A DNA stretch of 64,000 nt, taken from Botrytis cinerea B05.10 (Eukaryota > Ascomycota > Leotiomycetes > Helotiales > Sclerotiniaceae). The notes below the pieces were generated by a model. It worked only from the letters and a program-made list of their open reading frames with translations. It did no database searches and was not told the origin of the DNA. Shown here piece by piece: positions 23,947 through 34,135 of this stretch. Each line of letters opens with the position of its first letter. The first letter of the stretch is position 1. Position numbers and translations under genes: made by a program. Location of the stretch: NCBI RefSeq assembly GCF_000143535.2, contig NC_037310.1, positions 372,001-436,000 of the forward strand, written 5' to 3'.

Positions 23947-26921
23947 TTACCATTCCTCTCCCAACACCTGTCCAAGCGGCTCCTCCTCCTTCCTCTTATT
24001 TTCTTCTTCCGTAATACTAACAAAAATCTCGAATTTTTCCAATCCCATGACCAATCTCCCCGCATTTTCACACTCTCTCACGATATCGGTTCTCAACTTT
24101 ACCATCGCATCCACTCCATCCACCATTCCGGTTCGAGAAACGGTATATGCAAGCGGTACTGGCACTGCATCTTTGAATCGAAAGGTTAGGGAGTCGATAT
24201 TTTTCCCGGGACTGGGATGATGAGTCTTTGCTATGAACCAAGTGAAGAATTGGGATGTGGTGACTCCGGGTTTACCTCGAATGCCGAGTATATGTTTGGG
24301 GTAGGGGGCGCTGAAGGGCCCGTTGGGCTGGAGTTGGATGCGTAATTGGATGGTGGGGGTTGGGGTTGGAATTGGGTTGGAGGGTGGATATGTAGGAAAG
24401 CCATGGGATTGAGGAATTATTGGTGGGAGTTGGGGAAATGCAGGATGATTGAAAGTCGGGGTATGATGGTTGAGTCTTGGTATTGGCATTTGCGGTGAAT
24501 AATGTGCTGAAAACGAGGAACGTTGAGATCTAGCCATGGTTTCAGGAGGGGACATCAGTGCTGGTGCGTGAGTGTACGGTGTATGTTGGTATGAAGCCGT
24601 GAGAGGGGATGCAGGCATTCGAGGAATGCGTTGATAGGGCACGTCTTCCTGGGTTGTAGTTGGAGCAGGAGACATCACTGATAAAGTCTGGGAACGGGGA
24701 AAACGATTCATACGCGGCGATATTTGATGTGCGTATGGCGCGAATGAATTGTTTGGCTCATGGTGAAACACACCTGTCTCTGTCAATAGGGTACCGGTGT
24801 GTGGTTGGCTGTGAATGCTGCTTGGTTGGAAAGGCTGGGCTTGTATGAACTGTTGTGGCTGAGGATTATATGCAGATCCCAAAATATGGGAGCTTGCAAG
24901 TGATTGGATTGGGCGCGGGCCATGTTCTTGCTGATGTGTCTGGTATTGCGGTATCTTTTGTTGCGGCATCTGTTGTTGTGTGATCTGGTGTTGTGGTATT
25001 TGTTGTTGCACCTGCTGTTCCAAGAGTATGGGATTTGACCTTGTAGTTCCAACTTCTGTATGAGCTGTTGTGGATTGTTGTTGTTCTATCAAGCGCGGTC
25101 GCTTGGCAGGTCTTTTCAGCAATGGAATTGATTTTGGTGACATTGGAACTTGGCCGATACTTTGACTTCCCTCGCGTGGAACAGAATTTTTACCAGATCT
25201 CTGGCTACCCATTTTGGCCATATAATTTCGGAATGCTGCATCGTTGGAATAAGGGCTTGTGCCGTCCTCTTGGTGAACAGATATAGGATTATCAGGTATA
25301 CTGTTTCGTTGTCGCTTAGAGAGTACTACCGAGAGTTGTGGCTCTTCAGGGGCTGCATAAATATTGAAGATCGAGACAATGGTTTCTGGTTGCTTGCCGA
25401 TGAATATCCAGAAGCTATTCCAGATAATCTGTCTAGCTCTGAGAAGGTCGTCATCGCTGTTAATGTCAACAGTGACTCCAGGTAACCAATCAGCGTCAGG
25501 GAACGTGATCTTAATGATGGTAGATGTTTGCAAAGCCACTGATTTCCAGAAGAGAACTAATTCATCATTACTTTTCCAGATCAGACTCATTGCATCACGA
25601 ACAACTTTTCGATCAAATTTGTTTGGGGTGAATACAGTTACCTGCGCACAGGCCTTGAACTTTTGGGTATGGTGTGAAAGTAAAGCCTCGGAAGAATAGT
25701 TGATATGCTTCGAGTCCTTGAAGAATATGACTTCAGCCTTATTATCATTTCGTGAAGGACTGGGCTGAGAAATTGAAGTCGTATCCAGTGGGGGAACATG
25801 GCTATCAGGAGTGTCGGACTCAAGGTTAGGTAAACCATCACAGTAAGAGGCAGAGCAATAATAAGTTCCATCTGTCACATTTAGTGAAGCATCTCTTAGC
25901 ACCGGAACCATTGGTGATTTGGGATTGCCTGATAACTTGTATGATTGTGCTGATTGAACTTGTTCCGAGTCAAGGGGCTCTAACTTCACTCGAGACGCTA
26001 CCTTAATCTCTTCAACTAAATCCACAGGTCCGTCAGGATCAACTTTGATAAGGGGTTCAGTAGCGGTGATCATTCCGGAGCTATTCTGCCTTCCTTCCAG
26101 TAATGGGCTCAGAGCTGCGACAGATACCTCGGTCATGGCAGTGTTTGGTTCCGAAACCTATGAGATCGGTGAGTCCAACATTTGAAAAGGGGAAGAAAAA
26201 GTAGTACCTTTGCAGGAATATCATTGGGTACTTCAACGAGGGGTACTTCTTTGTTGGTGATTTTGATTCTGTTTCGCATGATAACGATTTGGTTGTTCCA
26301 AGCGTTTTGAAAAATTGCGTTCTTAACCAGACGGTTGTCCTCATTGTACATTAGTATACCATTTGATGTCCATTTAGAAGTTGAGAGGATCAATTTTTTG
26401 CATCGGTGAATCATTTGTGCTCTGCAATCTTGATTGTCTGGTAATTCCCCGTTTTGGAATATGTAATCGACAAGTTCATTGATATGATCACCCTGGTTGA
26501 TCTGGTAGAGGTTGCGCATGTGTAAAAAGCGATATACCACCATCATGACCATGTTAGGCCAGGGGCTATTCTATGAAGAGATCAGTAGGTCATTATAAAT
26601 AGAGCGCTGGCCTACAATTACTCTTCGAAGCCATAGGAAGTCTATAGTTGAAAATTCTTCCTTCAATAATTCGGTATCTGGGATCTCTAATAGCATAACA
26701 TGCAATCGAAGACAATCTGGTTGATGAAGTTCCACGGACCTAGGAAATTTGCCCTTGTTGTTTGAAATGGCGCTTAATGTCATAGTTGATTGAATGGGAA
26801 ATGATTCTTGAATAACTTCAAAGAATGAAACGATGGGGGCAGTCATGGTCCATATCAGGTAGCGACAACAGACTGAGAAATAACGTCGCCACAATGTGCA
26901 AAAGTGTGAATTTTGAGCCAT
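23947..26921 (-). CDS. Large Gln/Pro-rich protein of unknown function
   Basis: Three exons on the minus strand (26921-26622, 26570-26208, 26157-23947) give 957 aa, and all junctions are in frame. Introns of 51 and 50 bp end in CATAG. The first 220 residues look globular (LRRNSPWPNMVMMVVYRF, INELVDYIFQNG). A second folded region lies roughly at residues 370-490 (VVRDAMSLIWKSNDELVLFWKS, ITFPDADWLPGVTVDI). A disordered Gln/Pro/His-rich section follows, with a run of (P/H)QQ(Q/K)IPQ-type units, then a compact C-terminal domain (KHILGIRGKPGVTTSQFFTWF...LRTDIVRECENAG). I recognise no known domain. The Q/P-rich make-up resembles transcription-associated proteins, but that is only an analogy. The chosen ATG has an in-frame stop five codons upstream. 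A later ATG at 26846 is an alternative start. Confidence 0.75.
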
Positions 26922-27980
26922 TCCCTTTGCCCATCAAGATGTCTAGGGCTCTATGAATCACTAGAATCAGATTGCATGGTTTGAAACTTCTTTTTCCTTC
27001 ATGTAAAATCCCAAGCTGTGAATCAAATTGATTTGGGGCCATGCACTCTCCCGTTCAGACACCTAGGGATGTGTTTATCACTCGATCATTGGAGCCAAAT
27101 TGCACAGTGCGCACCTCGCATTATGCGAACTGCATAATATGAAGACCGTTGAACTCTTCCTGTTGATGCTTCCATCTCGAAAAAGATCAAAGGCGTGACT
27201 GTGGTTGGCTTTAGCAGAAGATTGTCTTGGATATTCATTCGCCCCAAGACGTTGTTAACGGATGCGGCGTGTGTTCTGATATCATTCGATGCGTGGGCAG
27301 CATAGAATATCGCAGAGTCCACATTGTAGGAGTCAGGTGAAGTTCGGTGACAAGACCTTAAGATTAAGAGGCGTATGCCACTTGATCTCATGCATCGTCG
27401 GTGACATACTGCGAGACATGCTGCTGCATGTCAAGTGAAGATGAGTGAAGGGAACTGTACCTATTGAACCTGCCACAGTGGCTCAAATTCATGTTGCTCA
27501 GCCACACTTATTACTGTGGTGGAGCTCAGCTGCTCAGCACTGACTTCATCAAACCTCCTGAGCCTTCTACAACGTCGATGTTATTGAACAGGAGTGGAAA
27601 GTCTTTAAGAGTTTCTGCTGCTGATTGAACCCTTTCATTTTGTTGTACTACAATGTTTCCACTAGATTAGGTCAATGCAAATCAAATAAGAGATGGTCGA
27701 GCTCCTCTAGTCCTAAGCTCGCGAACGACTTGGGGACTTGAAACTAACTTAAACTTCTCCGGCTTCAAGTGTTTCCGCGACCCACTGAGACGATGCGCCG
27801 CTTTGATTGTCCTCAATACTGTTCGGAGTAGGTGATTGTAGGTGCTGCTACGAGCCATGCTTCCTGAGCTTCTTCTGTTATTGGTTGGGTAGGTGGAGGC
27901 CTACTGGGTACTTCAACTCTCCTTAATAAGATGTATTCAAAATTTCAGATTTCGCGTTGTGTTGATCTTAAGCCTTTACT
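26922..27980. other. Divergent promoter region with one doubtful minus frame
   Basis: This lies between the Gln/Pro-rich gene (minus) and the P450 (plus). A minus-strand frame from an ATG at 27391 to a stop at 27086 (101 codons) has protein-like composition but no recognised domain and no convincing splice to the neighbouring gene. Two roughly 100-bp segments (about 26930-27010 and 27050-27115) share a decayed CTAGGG...ATCACT...TTGCA pattern, suggesting an old local duplication. Confidence 0.4.
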
Positions 27981-30023
27981 ATGGTGTTGAACGATGCTTC
28001 TGCGACGACAATGTCTTCTTCGTTTTTGAGCTTGCAGAATTACAACGTCAGTAGGCCTCTGATTGCAATTACCTTGATCTTAGCTATCGGGCTGGTGGCA
28101 TTGTTTGGTAAGCTTGGTCGTAAGGATGAGGAGGACACAAAAGGGACTGAACCTCCCGAGGTCAAATCAAGGATGCCACTATTTGGGCATTTGATCGGTA
28201 TGCTGAAGGGACAAGTTGGCTACTTCCAGACTTTAAGGTATGGGATTAGCGCAACTACTTGAAAGGGCCTGCGGGGAACTCTCGAGGAAGTTGCTGCTTA
28301 GCCCTTTGATCTCTACGCAAAGCTATTCACCCTCTCTCGAAGAATGTTCGCTTACCATCCATCTTCGTTCCAGTTCCAAGTACCCTCTTTATTCGGGTTT
28401 CACGCTCAAGATATTCGCCGCTCGCATCTACGTTATCTGCGAACCTTCGCTAATTCAAGCTGCATATCGCAACACGAAAGCGTTTGATTTTACCACATTT
28501 GTTGTTGATTCTTCGAAACGTGCGTTCAATATTGGCGAAGATGGAATGAAAATAATTCGCGGAGAAACCTCACCAGATTATGACCCGAAAGGGCCGTTTC
28601 TAAATGGGAACAATGGAACATCGTACCTGAACGAGAATCATAGATTGATGGTAGAATACTTGGGACCTGGTGGAAGTCTGCTAGAATTGAACAAAGGGGT
28701 TCTGGGTTCTGTTGCTGATATCCTCAACAAGCTTGATCAGAACTCTGAAAAAGTATCCCTCTATAGATGGATGAGAGATACCCTTACGTTGGCTACATCT
28801 GCGTCTCTTTACGGGCCACACGATCCCGTGAGTGCTGATCACAGCCTCATAGATTCTCTCTGGTTAGCAATATTATCCCCAGCCAGGGTCCAATTGTCCG
28901 TACTGAATCATTTCTATGTGCCGAATGGATTTTCCATATTCTATTGCATTCTATGCTTTCACTTTTATTGGAATACCGGATGAATTTGGAATATCTTATT
29001 CTGATCTATTCATTCGGACTATTGGACACCCTGCCCCCAAACTTGTAAGTCGGTGCTGATCTTGCCAGGGACTTCGAGGAAGGCATGACAATACTTATGC
29101 TTGAATTTCTTCCTACATTTACTTGTCCGAGAGCCTATCATGGCCGTAGAGCCATCAAAACTGCCTTTGCATCATATTATGCTTCATCACATCATATGAC
29201 CGCCAGCGCCCTCGTAAAATCACGATTGGAGTGCTCCCAGAAATGGGGCCTGACAGCCGATGAGATTGCGAACATCGAAATCTCTACACTTTTTCTTGCG
29301 ACAACCAATTCAGCACCAACATGTTTTTGGCTACTTGTTAACATTCTTTCAGATCAGGCTTTGGTATCTTCCATTCAGACCGAGATCTCCAATATCATAT
29401 CAAAGAATAAAGATGAGAACGGAATAGAAGAATGTGTCATGGACATTGCTCTGTTCCAATCTTGTTGTCCTACATTAATGTCGTGCTTTCGTGAGACACT
29501 TCGTTTCGCTGATGCAGCAACATCTGTCCGATCCGTTACCCAAGATGTAATTCTCACAGCATCAACCTCTCAATCTTCGTTTTTGCTTAAAGCTGGAAAC
29601 GTCATACAACTTCCTTCTGGAGTTACTCACAATTCGCCATCGATCTGGGGGCCAGATGTTAATTCTTTTAATCCAATGCGATTCCTACCAGATACCATTG
29701 CGAAACTTGGCAAAGAGCAGAAGAAACAGCAAACACAGGGATACTTTCCCTTTGGTGGTGGAAAGCATTTATGCCCAGGAAGACATTTTGCCACGACTGA
29801 AATACTTTCACTTGTTGCTGCTATTATCATGGGGTTTGATATTGAGGGTTCCAGTGTGCCGGATAGAGCATTTCAAAAGTTGGGGACAGCGGTTAGGAAA
29901 CCCAAAAATGATGTTGAAGTCAACATAAAGAGGAGAAAGGGTTGGGAAAATGTCAAATGGAGATTCAATGTGCAGGGTAAAGTTGATTTTGAGGCTTTGG
30001 TGGGAGAGAAGACTGATGCCTGA
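27981..30023 (+). CDS. Cytochrome P450, CYP7/CYP8-like
   Basis: Membrane-bound haem monooxygenase of the endoplasmic reticulum. Three exons, 27981-28237, 28374-28862 and 29069-30023, give 566 aa. Splice junctions restore YFQTLSSKYPLYSGFTLKI and IDSLWDFEEGMTILM, both typical of the family. Features: an N-terminal membrane helix (about residues 27-43), the K-helix ExxR as ETLR (E391-R394), FNPMRF as the PxRF-like element, and the haem-binding FPFGGGKHLCPG with Cys 484. The I-helix reads ATTNSAPTCFW, lacking the usual acid-Thr pair. This is a feature of the CYP7/CYP8 (sterol hydroxylase/prostacyclin synthase-like) group, to which many fungal P450s with GGGKHLCPGR belong. The substrate is unknown. 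Intron 2 is long (206 bp) with a GTTAGC donor, so an extra small exon there is possible but not needed. Confidence 0.93.
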
Positions 30024-30532
30024 CCTATGTTTTGAGATATATCATTATTTTACGAGATTTTGGTGCTAGCTGTTATTCTCAGGCTAGCTTGAACTGTAAT
30101 TCAATAAAGGTCGTTTGATATCCTGAGTTCATTTTGTACATTGAACCTATTTGATATGTTATACATGCTTAGACGTGATCAGAACTCCCGGACTGTGGTG
30201 GCGAACAGTCGTGCAATTTGCCATTCATACTTGCTACGTCTGCTTTACATCCTCTATCTTTGCGTGAGCCAATTTCTAGTCGTTGCAGATCATGCGTCTT
30301 GATATCTCCGTGTAGTTCAGTGAATGATGCGAATGGGATGTTGCTTTTGCCCATCGTTTAACCGTGGGTTTCAAAAATCCAGTTAGAGCCCTTTCTCTCC
30401 CTACAGCAAGCTATCGGCAGCAATTTTTAAACATCTTGCCTTCTTTTACAATCTACTTACCTCTGACCTTTTTATGGCAATATAACAATCAACCCCCATC
30501 AATTGCCAAATTAATCAGCGCCCTTTGGCAAA
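30024..30532. other. Intergenic region after the P450
   Basis: Contains the P450 3' UTR with an AATAAA-type signal near 30102 and the promoter of the first secreted paralog. No gene is visible. Confidence 0.6.
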
Positions 30533-31498
30533 ATGCGTTCTCTTGGTCTCAACGCCTTTGCCGGTATTCTTTTCTTTCTCGGTAGTCTCCAACTTGCAGC
30601 GACTGTCGCGGTTTTTATCGAGCCCTATGCTAAAATTGCTCAAGTAAGCTTCTCGTAGAAATTCTATCAAACTCTACAAACTAAACATGGCCCTTTAGTT
30701 CCGAGCCACAGTAATTGTACCTAAAGCACCAACAATCCTTCAAGCCACTGGGATCCAGTCATTCTGGCCCGCATTAGAGCCTGCAAACAGCAATTCCATC
30801 TTGCAAATCGTATTCGCTAATGAGGGAAACACGGTAGGACGATGGTCGTTTTTTGAGTATTTCCAACTTGGAAATGCATCGGCTGGAGGTGAAAGAATTC
30901 ATGGGAAGAATATTAATGTTTATCCGGGAGATCTGATCTCGAGTGGTTTCATCTCGATAGATGGGTCTGAGCAGTGGGGAAGTCCGACAAATTCCTCTAA
31001 ATGGTATGTTAATTGGGTTGTTAGAAGAGGTGCGGAGGGATTAGCGAACGGGGAAATAAATTTCATGGGCAACGAAACGCTCGATCTTTCACCATATCGT
31101 GAGTTGGTTCTTCTCCTCATTGCACAAGGTGCGAGTATGCTTTGACTAATACGGAAACTTCAGCAGATATCGGAGACTTCACACAAGTGCGTATCATATG
31201 CATCATTCCTCACTTTTCTACTCCAACTCAATGTGTTCCCAAATTGACTAGTACACCCCAGGCCACCCTCGCAACCGAACTTAATCGCGCCGCAAAGTGG
31301 GAGATAGGTCCGCTGGATTGGAAAAATGTTCTCATTCAAATCGAAGGCACAAATACGGATTGGTGTAGTGTTGATAAACTTATACTGAGCAATGCTACTC
31401 TTAGTAATATAGAAGCTGTCAAGATATATCCGTCAATTACAGGAATGACTTGTTTTTTCACGGGGTTTACTGTTACGGATTCTACGGCTGTGGCGTAG
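30533..31498 (+). CDS. Putative secreted protein, paralog A (G1 peptidase-like fold suspected)
   Basis: Four exons (30533-30643, 30699-31098, 31164-31186, 31262-31498) give 256 aa. Residues 5-30 form a secretion signal. The mature part has SFWPALEP, SILQIVF (Q73), VYPGD (111-115) and a final Cys pair (DWCSV, MTCFF). It is a clear paralog of the gene at 32295: the first exon is 37 codons in both, the first intron sits at the identical site (IAQ|FRAT versus ITQ|FQAT), and VYPGD is shared. The W-x8-12-(S/C)-x-LQ pattern and the later GD resemble eqolisin (peptidase G1/A4) proteins with a concanavalin-like beta-sandwich, but I cannot place the catalytic Glu, so activity is doubtful. The third acceptor is a tandem CAGCAG (see findings). 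Exon 3 is only 23 bp, so its borders are the weakest part. Confidence 0.73.
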
Positions 31499-32294
31499 GA
31501 CTTTGGGATACTGAGATATTGAGGACGAGAGGAGTAGTGGGGATATTCTGCTGGATGTTTCTGGTTCGGATGATAGCTTCGGCGTGTGGGCGTATGGGAA
31601 GTTCTAATCTATCAGTCAGGGAATGGATATATGAAATAGCATAGACGAATGCATACTTCACTTGTGCAGAATATCACTCTGAGATACTTGTAAATTAGAA
31701 CCATCATTTATCCATACATGGATATCAAAGTATTTCTTTAACCTTCGAATGTCATATCAATCATGAACAGGAAATCCCAGTGCCAGTCTCCGAGGAACGG
31801 TGTCCGTTAACTATTCTCTAAGTATTGTACCTATAGTAATAACATTTTATCAATTTCAGACCTCCAAAATGGGCAAACAAGATTCAGCAGCTCTAGAAAT
31901 CATCAGCGATGTCGTGGCCCTATCTAAAACAGCTTGGTGGTCTCAAATGGGGACAGATCTTACATCCTAAGCCCATTTATAACATTGATTAAGTAGCATA
32001 ATAGATGCGGAGAAGATTTCAGAGCTGAGTGAATAGAATCTTGCTGGTGGCGTGGTATATCCATGAATCATATGGGCTTTGCTGGGGTTGATTGTACGAT
32101 TTCCATAGAAACACAGTACGCTTTTATTTGCTATTGACAAACTCTCGTAACTTCGTAGGGAAGTTTGCAATATTGGTGTTTGGACTATTAGATATTCCCT
32201 ATTCCTAGATTCAAATCAAGCAAGGAACACTGGATTACATCTTCAGTTTGCGATCTGGACTATCCGCATTGCTTCACTATTTATTCTTGCCATT
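31499..32294. other. Spacer between the two secreted paralogs
   Basis: About 800 bp with the 3' UTR of paralog A and the promoter of paralog B. I see no third copy and no clear remnant of one. Short minus frames have no features. Confidence 0.55.
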
Positions 32295-33381
32295 ATGTAT
32301 TCCGTCTTTACTCCTATTCTTTTCCCTGTACTTGTCCTTAATCTCATCGACTATGCAGGCGCAGGCGCTGTTTTCATCTTCATGTATGGTGGGAAAATAA
32401 CACAGGTATCTGTTCCTTCCCCTTCCTCAGCCATCAATCTTCTTCCCCTCCTTCCGAATTACCGTACTTTAGGGCTTAGTGCTTCCACTGATATCTTCCC
32501 TTTTTATAGTTTCAAGCGACCCTCCAAGTATCCTCCCCGCCAACGGCGCTACAAGGCCATGGCCCAGACTGGAAAATTCAAGCAACATGGGCAGGTATGC
32601 AACCAACAGATCAAAGTTGTGTTCTGCAAAATGTTGTGGGGAATGCGGGGAATGAATTGGGGAGTTGGAGTCATATACCTAGTTTTTATGACGGGGCGAC
32701 GAAACCTAGTTGGACAGAGATGTATTTTGAGGAGAGTCAGCCAAAGGGTAAGTTTCTTTGTTAGTAGGGGGTGGAAGAGAGGGGAGAAGAATGACAGATG
32801 TGTATAGTCAGATTGGTTGTTATGAAGACTGATATTTCAACAAATAGTATATCCGGGCGATAAAATAACAAGTCTCTGGGTGCTTGATGAAATCTCCAAT
32901 AATTGGCTCGATACGTGGTCTGTGATGCCCGGTCGAGCCGGCGCATCAAAAGGAGAATTGCCATATGGTGGGAACTACACTTTCGATGGCTCCAAATTTG
33001 GTATGTTTCCAATCTCCCAAATGTCCGTAATCAGTACTGATGCTCCATCAGAACCCAAAGTCCCAGACATGACAGAGGTAATTGTGCTTCTAGATTCAAG
33101 CTTCGAAGCCTTGACTGATGATGATTGTGTAGGCTTTGCTAATGATTGAGCATGTGGGAATTGGCAATGGCACCGATCCTGGTTGGGGTTCCGGAGCGGT
33201 AACATTCACAAATATTATGATTGAATCGACGTCGACAAGGGATTGGTGCAATCATGAGAATCCGGAAACTTGGCATCCACAAGATGTTAAGATTCTGGAT
33301 ATATCCACACCTTTCATTTCAACGGTTAGAAATGGAAAGAAAACTTGTTATATTCCGTGGCTTGTGATTGATTCGGATTAA
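32295..33381 (+). CDS. Putative secreted protein, paralog B (G1 peptidase-like fold suspected)
   Basis: Five exons (32295-32405, 32510-32747, 32848-33000, 33052-33077, 33133-33381) give 258 aa. The N-terminus is hydrophobic (residues 2-33), as for a signal peptide. Shared with the upstream paralog: a 37-codon first exon, AVFIxxYxxKI(A/T)QF(R/Q)AT around the first junction, PT-x-LQ, and VYPGD at 117-121. It reads TWAGMQPTDQSCVLQ, closer to the TWVGI...C-x-ILQ motif of eqolisins, with Q77 in the position of the catalytic Gln. A matching catalytic Glu is not evident. Cys residues in the C-terminal half (DWCNHE, KTCYI) match those of paralog A and could form a disulfide. A secreted beta-sandwich protein is likely; peptidase, lectin-like or effector roles all remain open. 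Confidence 0.74.
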
Positions 33382-34135
33382 GGTCTTTGGAGTGGAGTTG
33401 AGAAATTGGAGAGAAATTTGCGGAGGGGAGCGATAGAAATTCAAGGTTCTATCTGCCTTTGATTATTCCTACGCAGACTGCAGACCTCAAAGCCATAACG
33501 TCTTGAACTTACACCAGCCTAGCTGAAAAATACCCATGCCTGCGAACTACAAGACTGTTGAGCTCTGATATGATGATTTGAATACCAATATCCGTAGGAT
33601 TTCAACTCCCTAACTAGTCTCAGACCAGAAAGATAAAAAAGCAGTTGTAGATGTTATCAGATAGGTCAAATGCTACATAAGATCTAATGGCAGAGATATA
33701 GACTTTGATAGTTCAAAATTACTTGCATTGCTGCAATCCGCTCACAAACTCATTCATTTGTGTAGATTGAAGACGAGTGAAGACACTTCCAATGGCCATC
33801 AAACAGACAGAACCTGCCAACTTGGCAAGATGATATGTTCTGACTCGTTCCATGAAATCAAATGAAGATAATCTGAAAGTTCTGAAAGTTCTGAAAGTTC
33901 TGAAAGTTCTGAAAGTTCTGAAAGTTCTGAAAGTTCTGAAAGTTCTGAAAGTTCTGAAAGTTGATGTAGCATTATTATTATTACAGCTGCCCCTCCTGTT
34001 TCTAAGGGTAGGGAGCCATAGTCACGTGATTCATTCACCGCCTACAATTGAACTTCCGGCAGAAAAACCTCTTGAGCCTTTTTTTATTTTTTTCCTTTTG
34101 AGAATTGAACGAGAAATCAACATTAAACCGGCGCA
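33382..34135. other. Intergenic region upstream of UTP4
   Basis: Holds the 3' UTR of paralog B, the 9-bp tandem repeat (separate entry) and a T-rich stretch at about 34078-34098 that probably marks the UTP4 core promoter or leader. Confidence 0.6.
33873..33962. repeat. Ten perfect tandem copies of a 9-bp unit CTGAAAGTT
   Basis: Ten head-to-tail identical copies occupy exactly 90 bp, ending 174 bp before the UTP4 start codon. Because the unit length is a multiple of three, the array stays open in several frames: Leu-Lys-Val repeats on the plus strand and Glu-Leu-Ser repeats on the minus strand. The perfect identity implies recent expansion by slippage. Confidence 0.97.
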
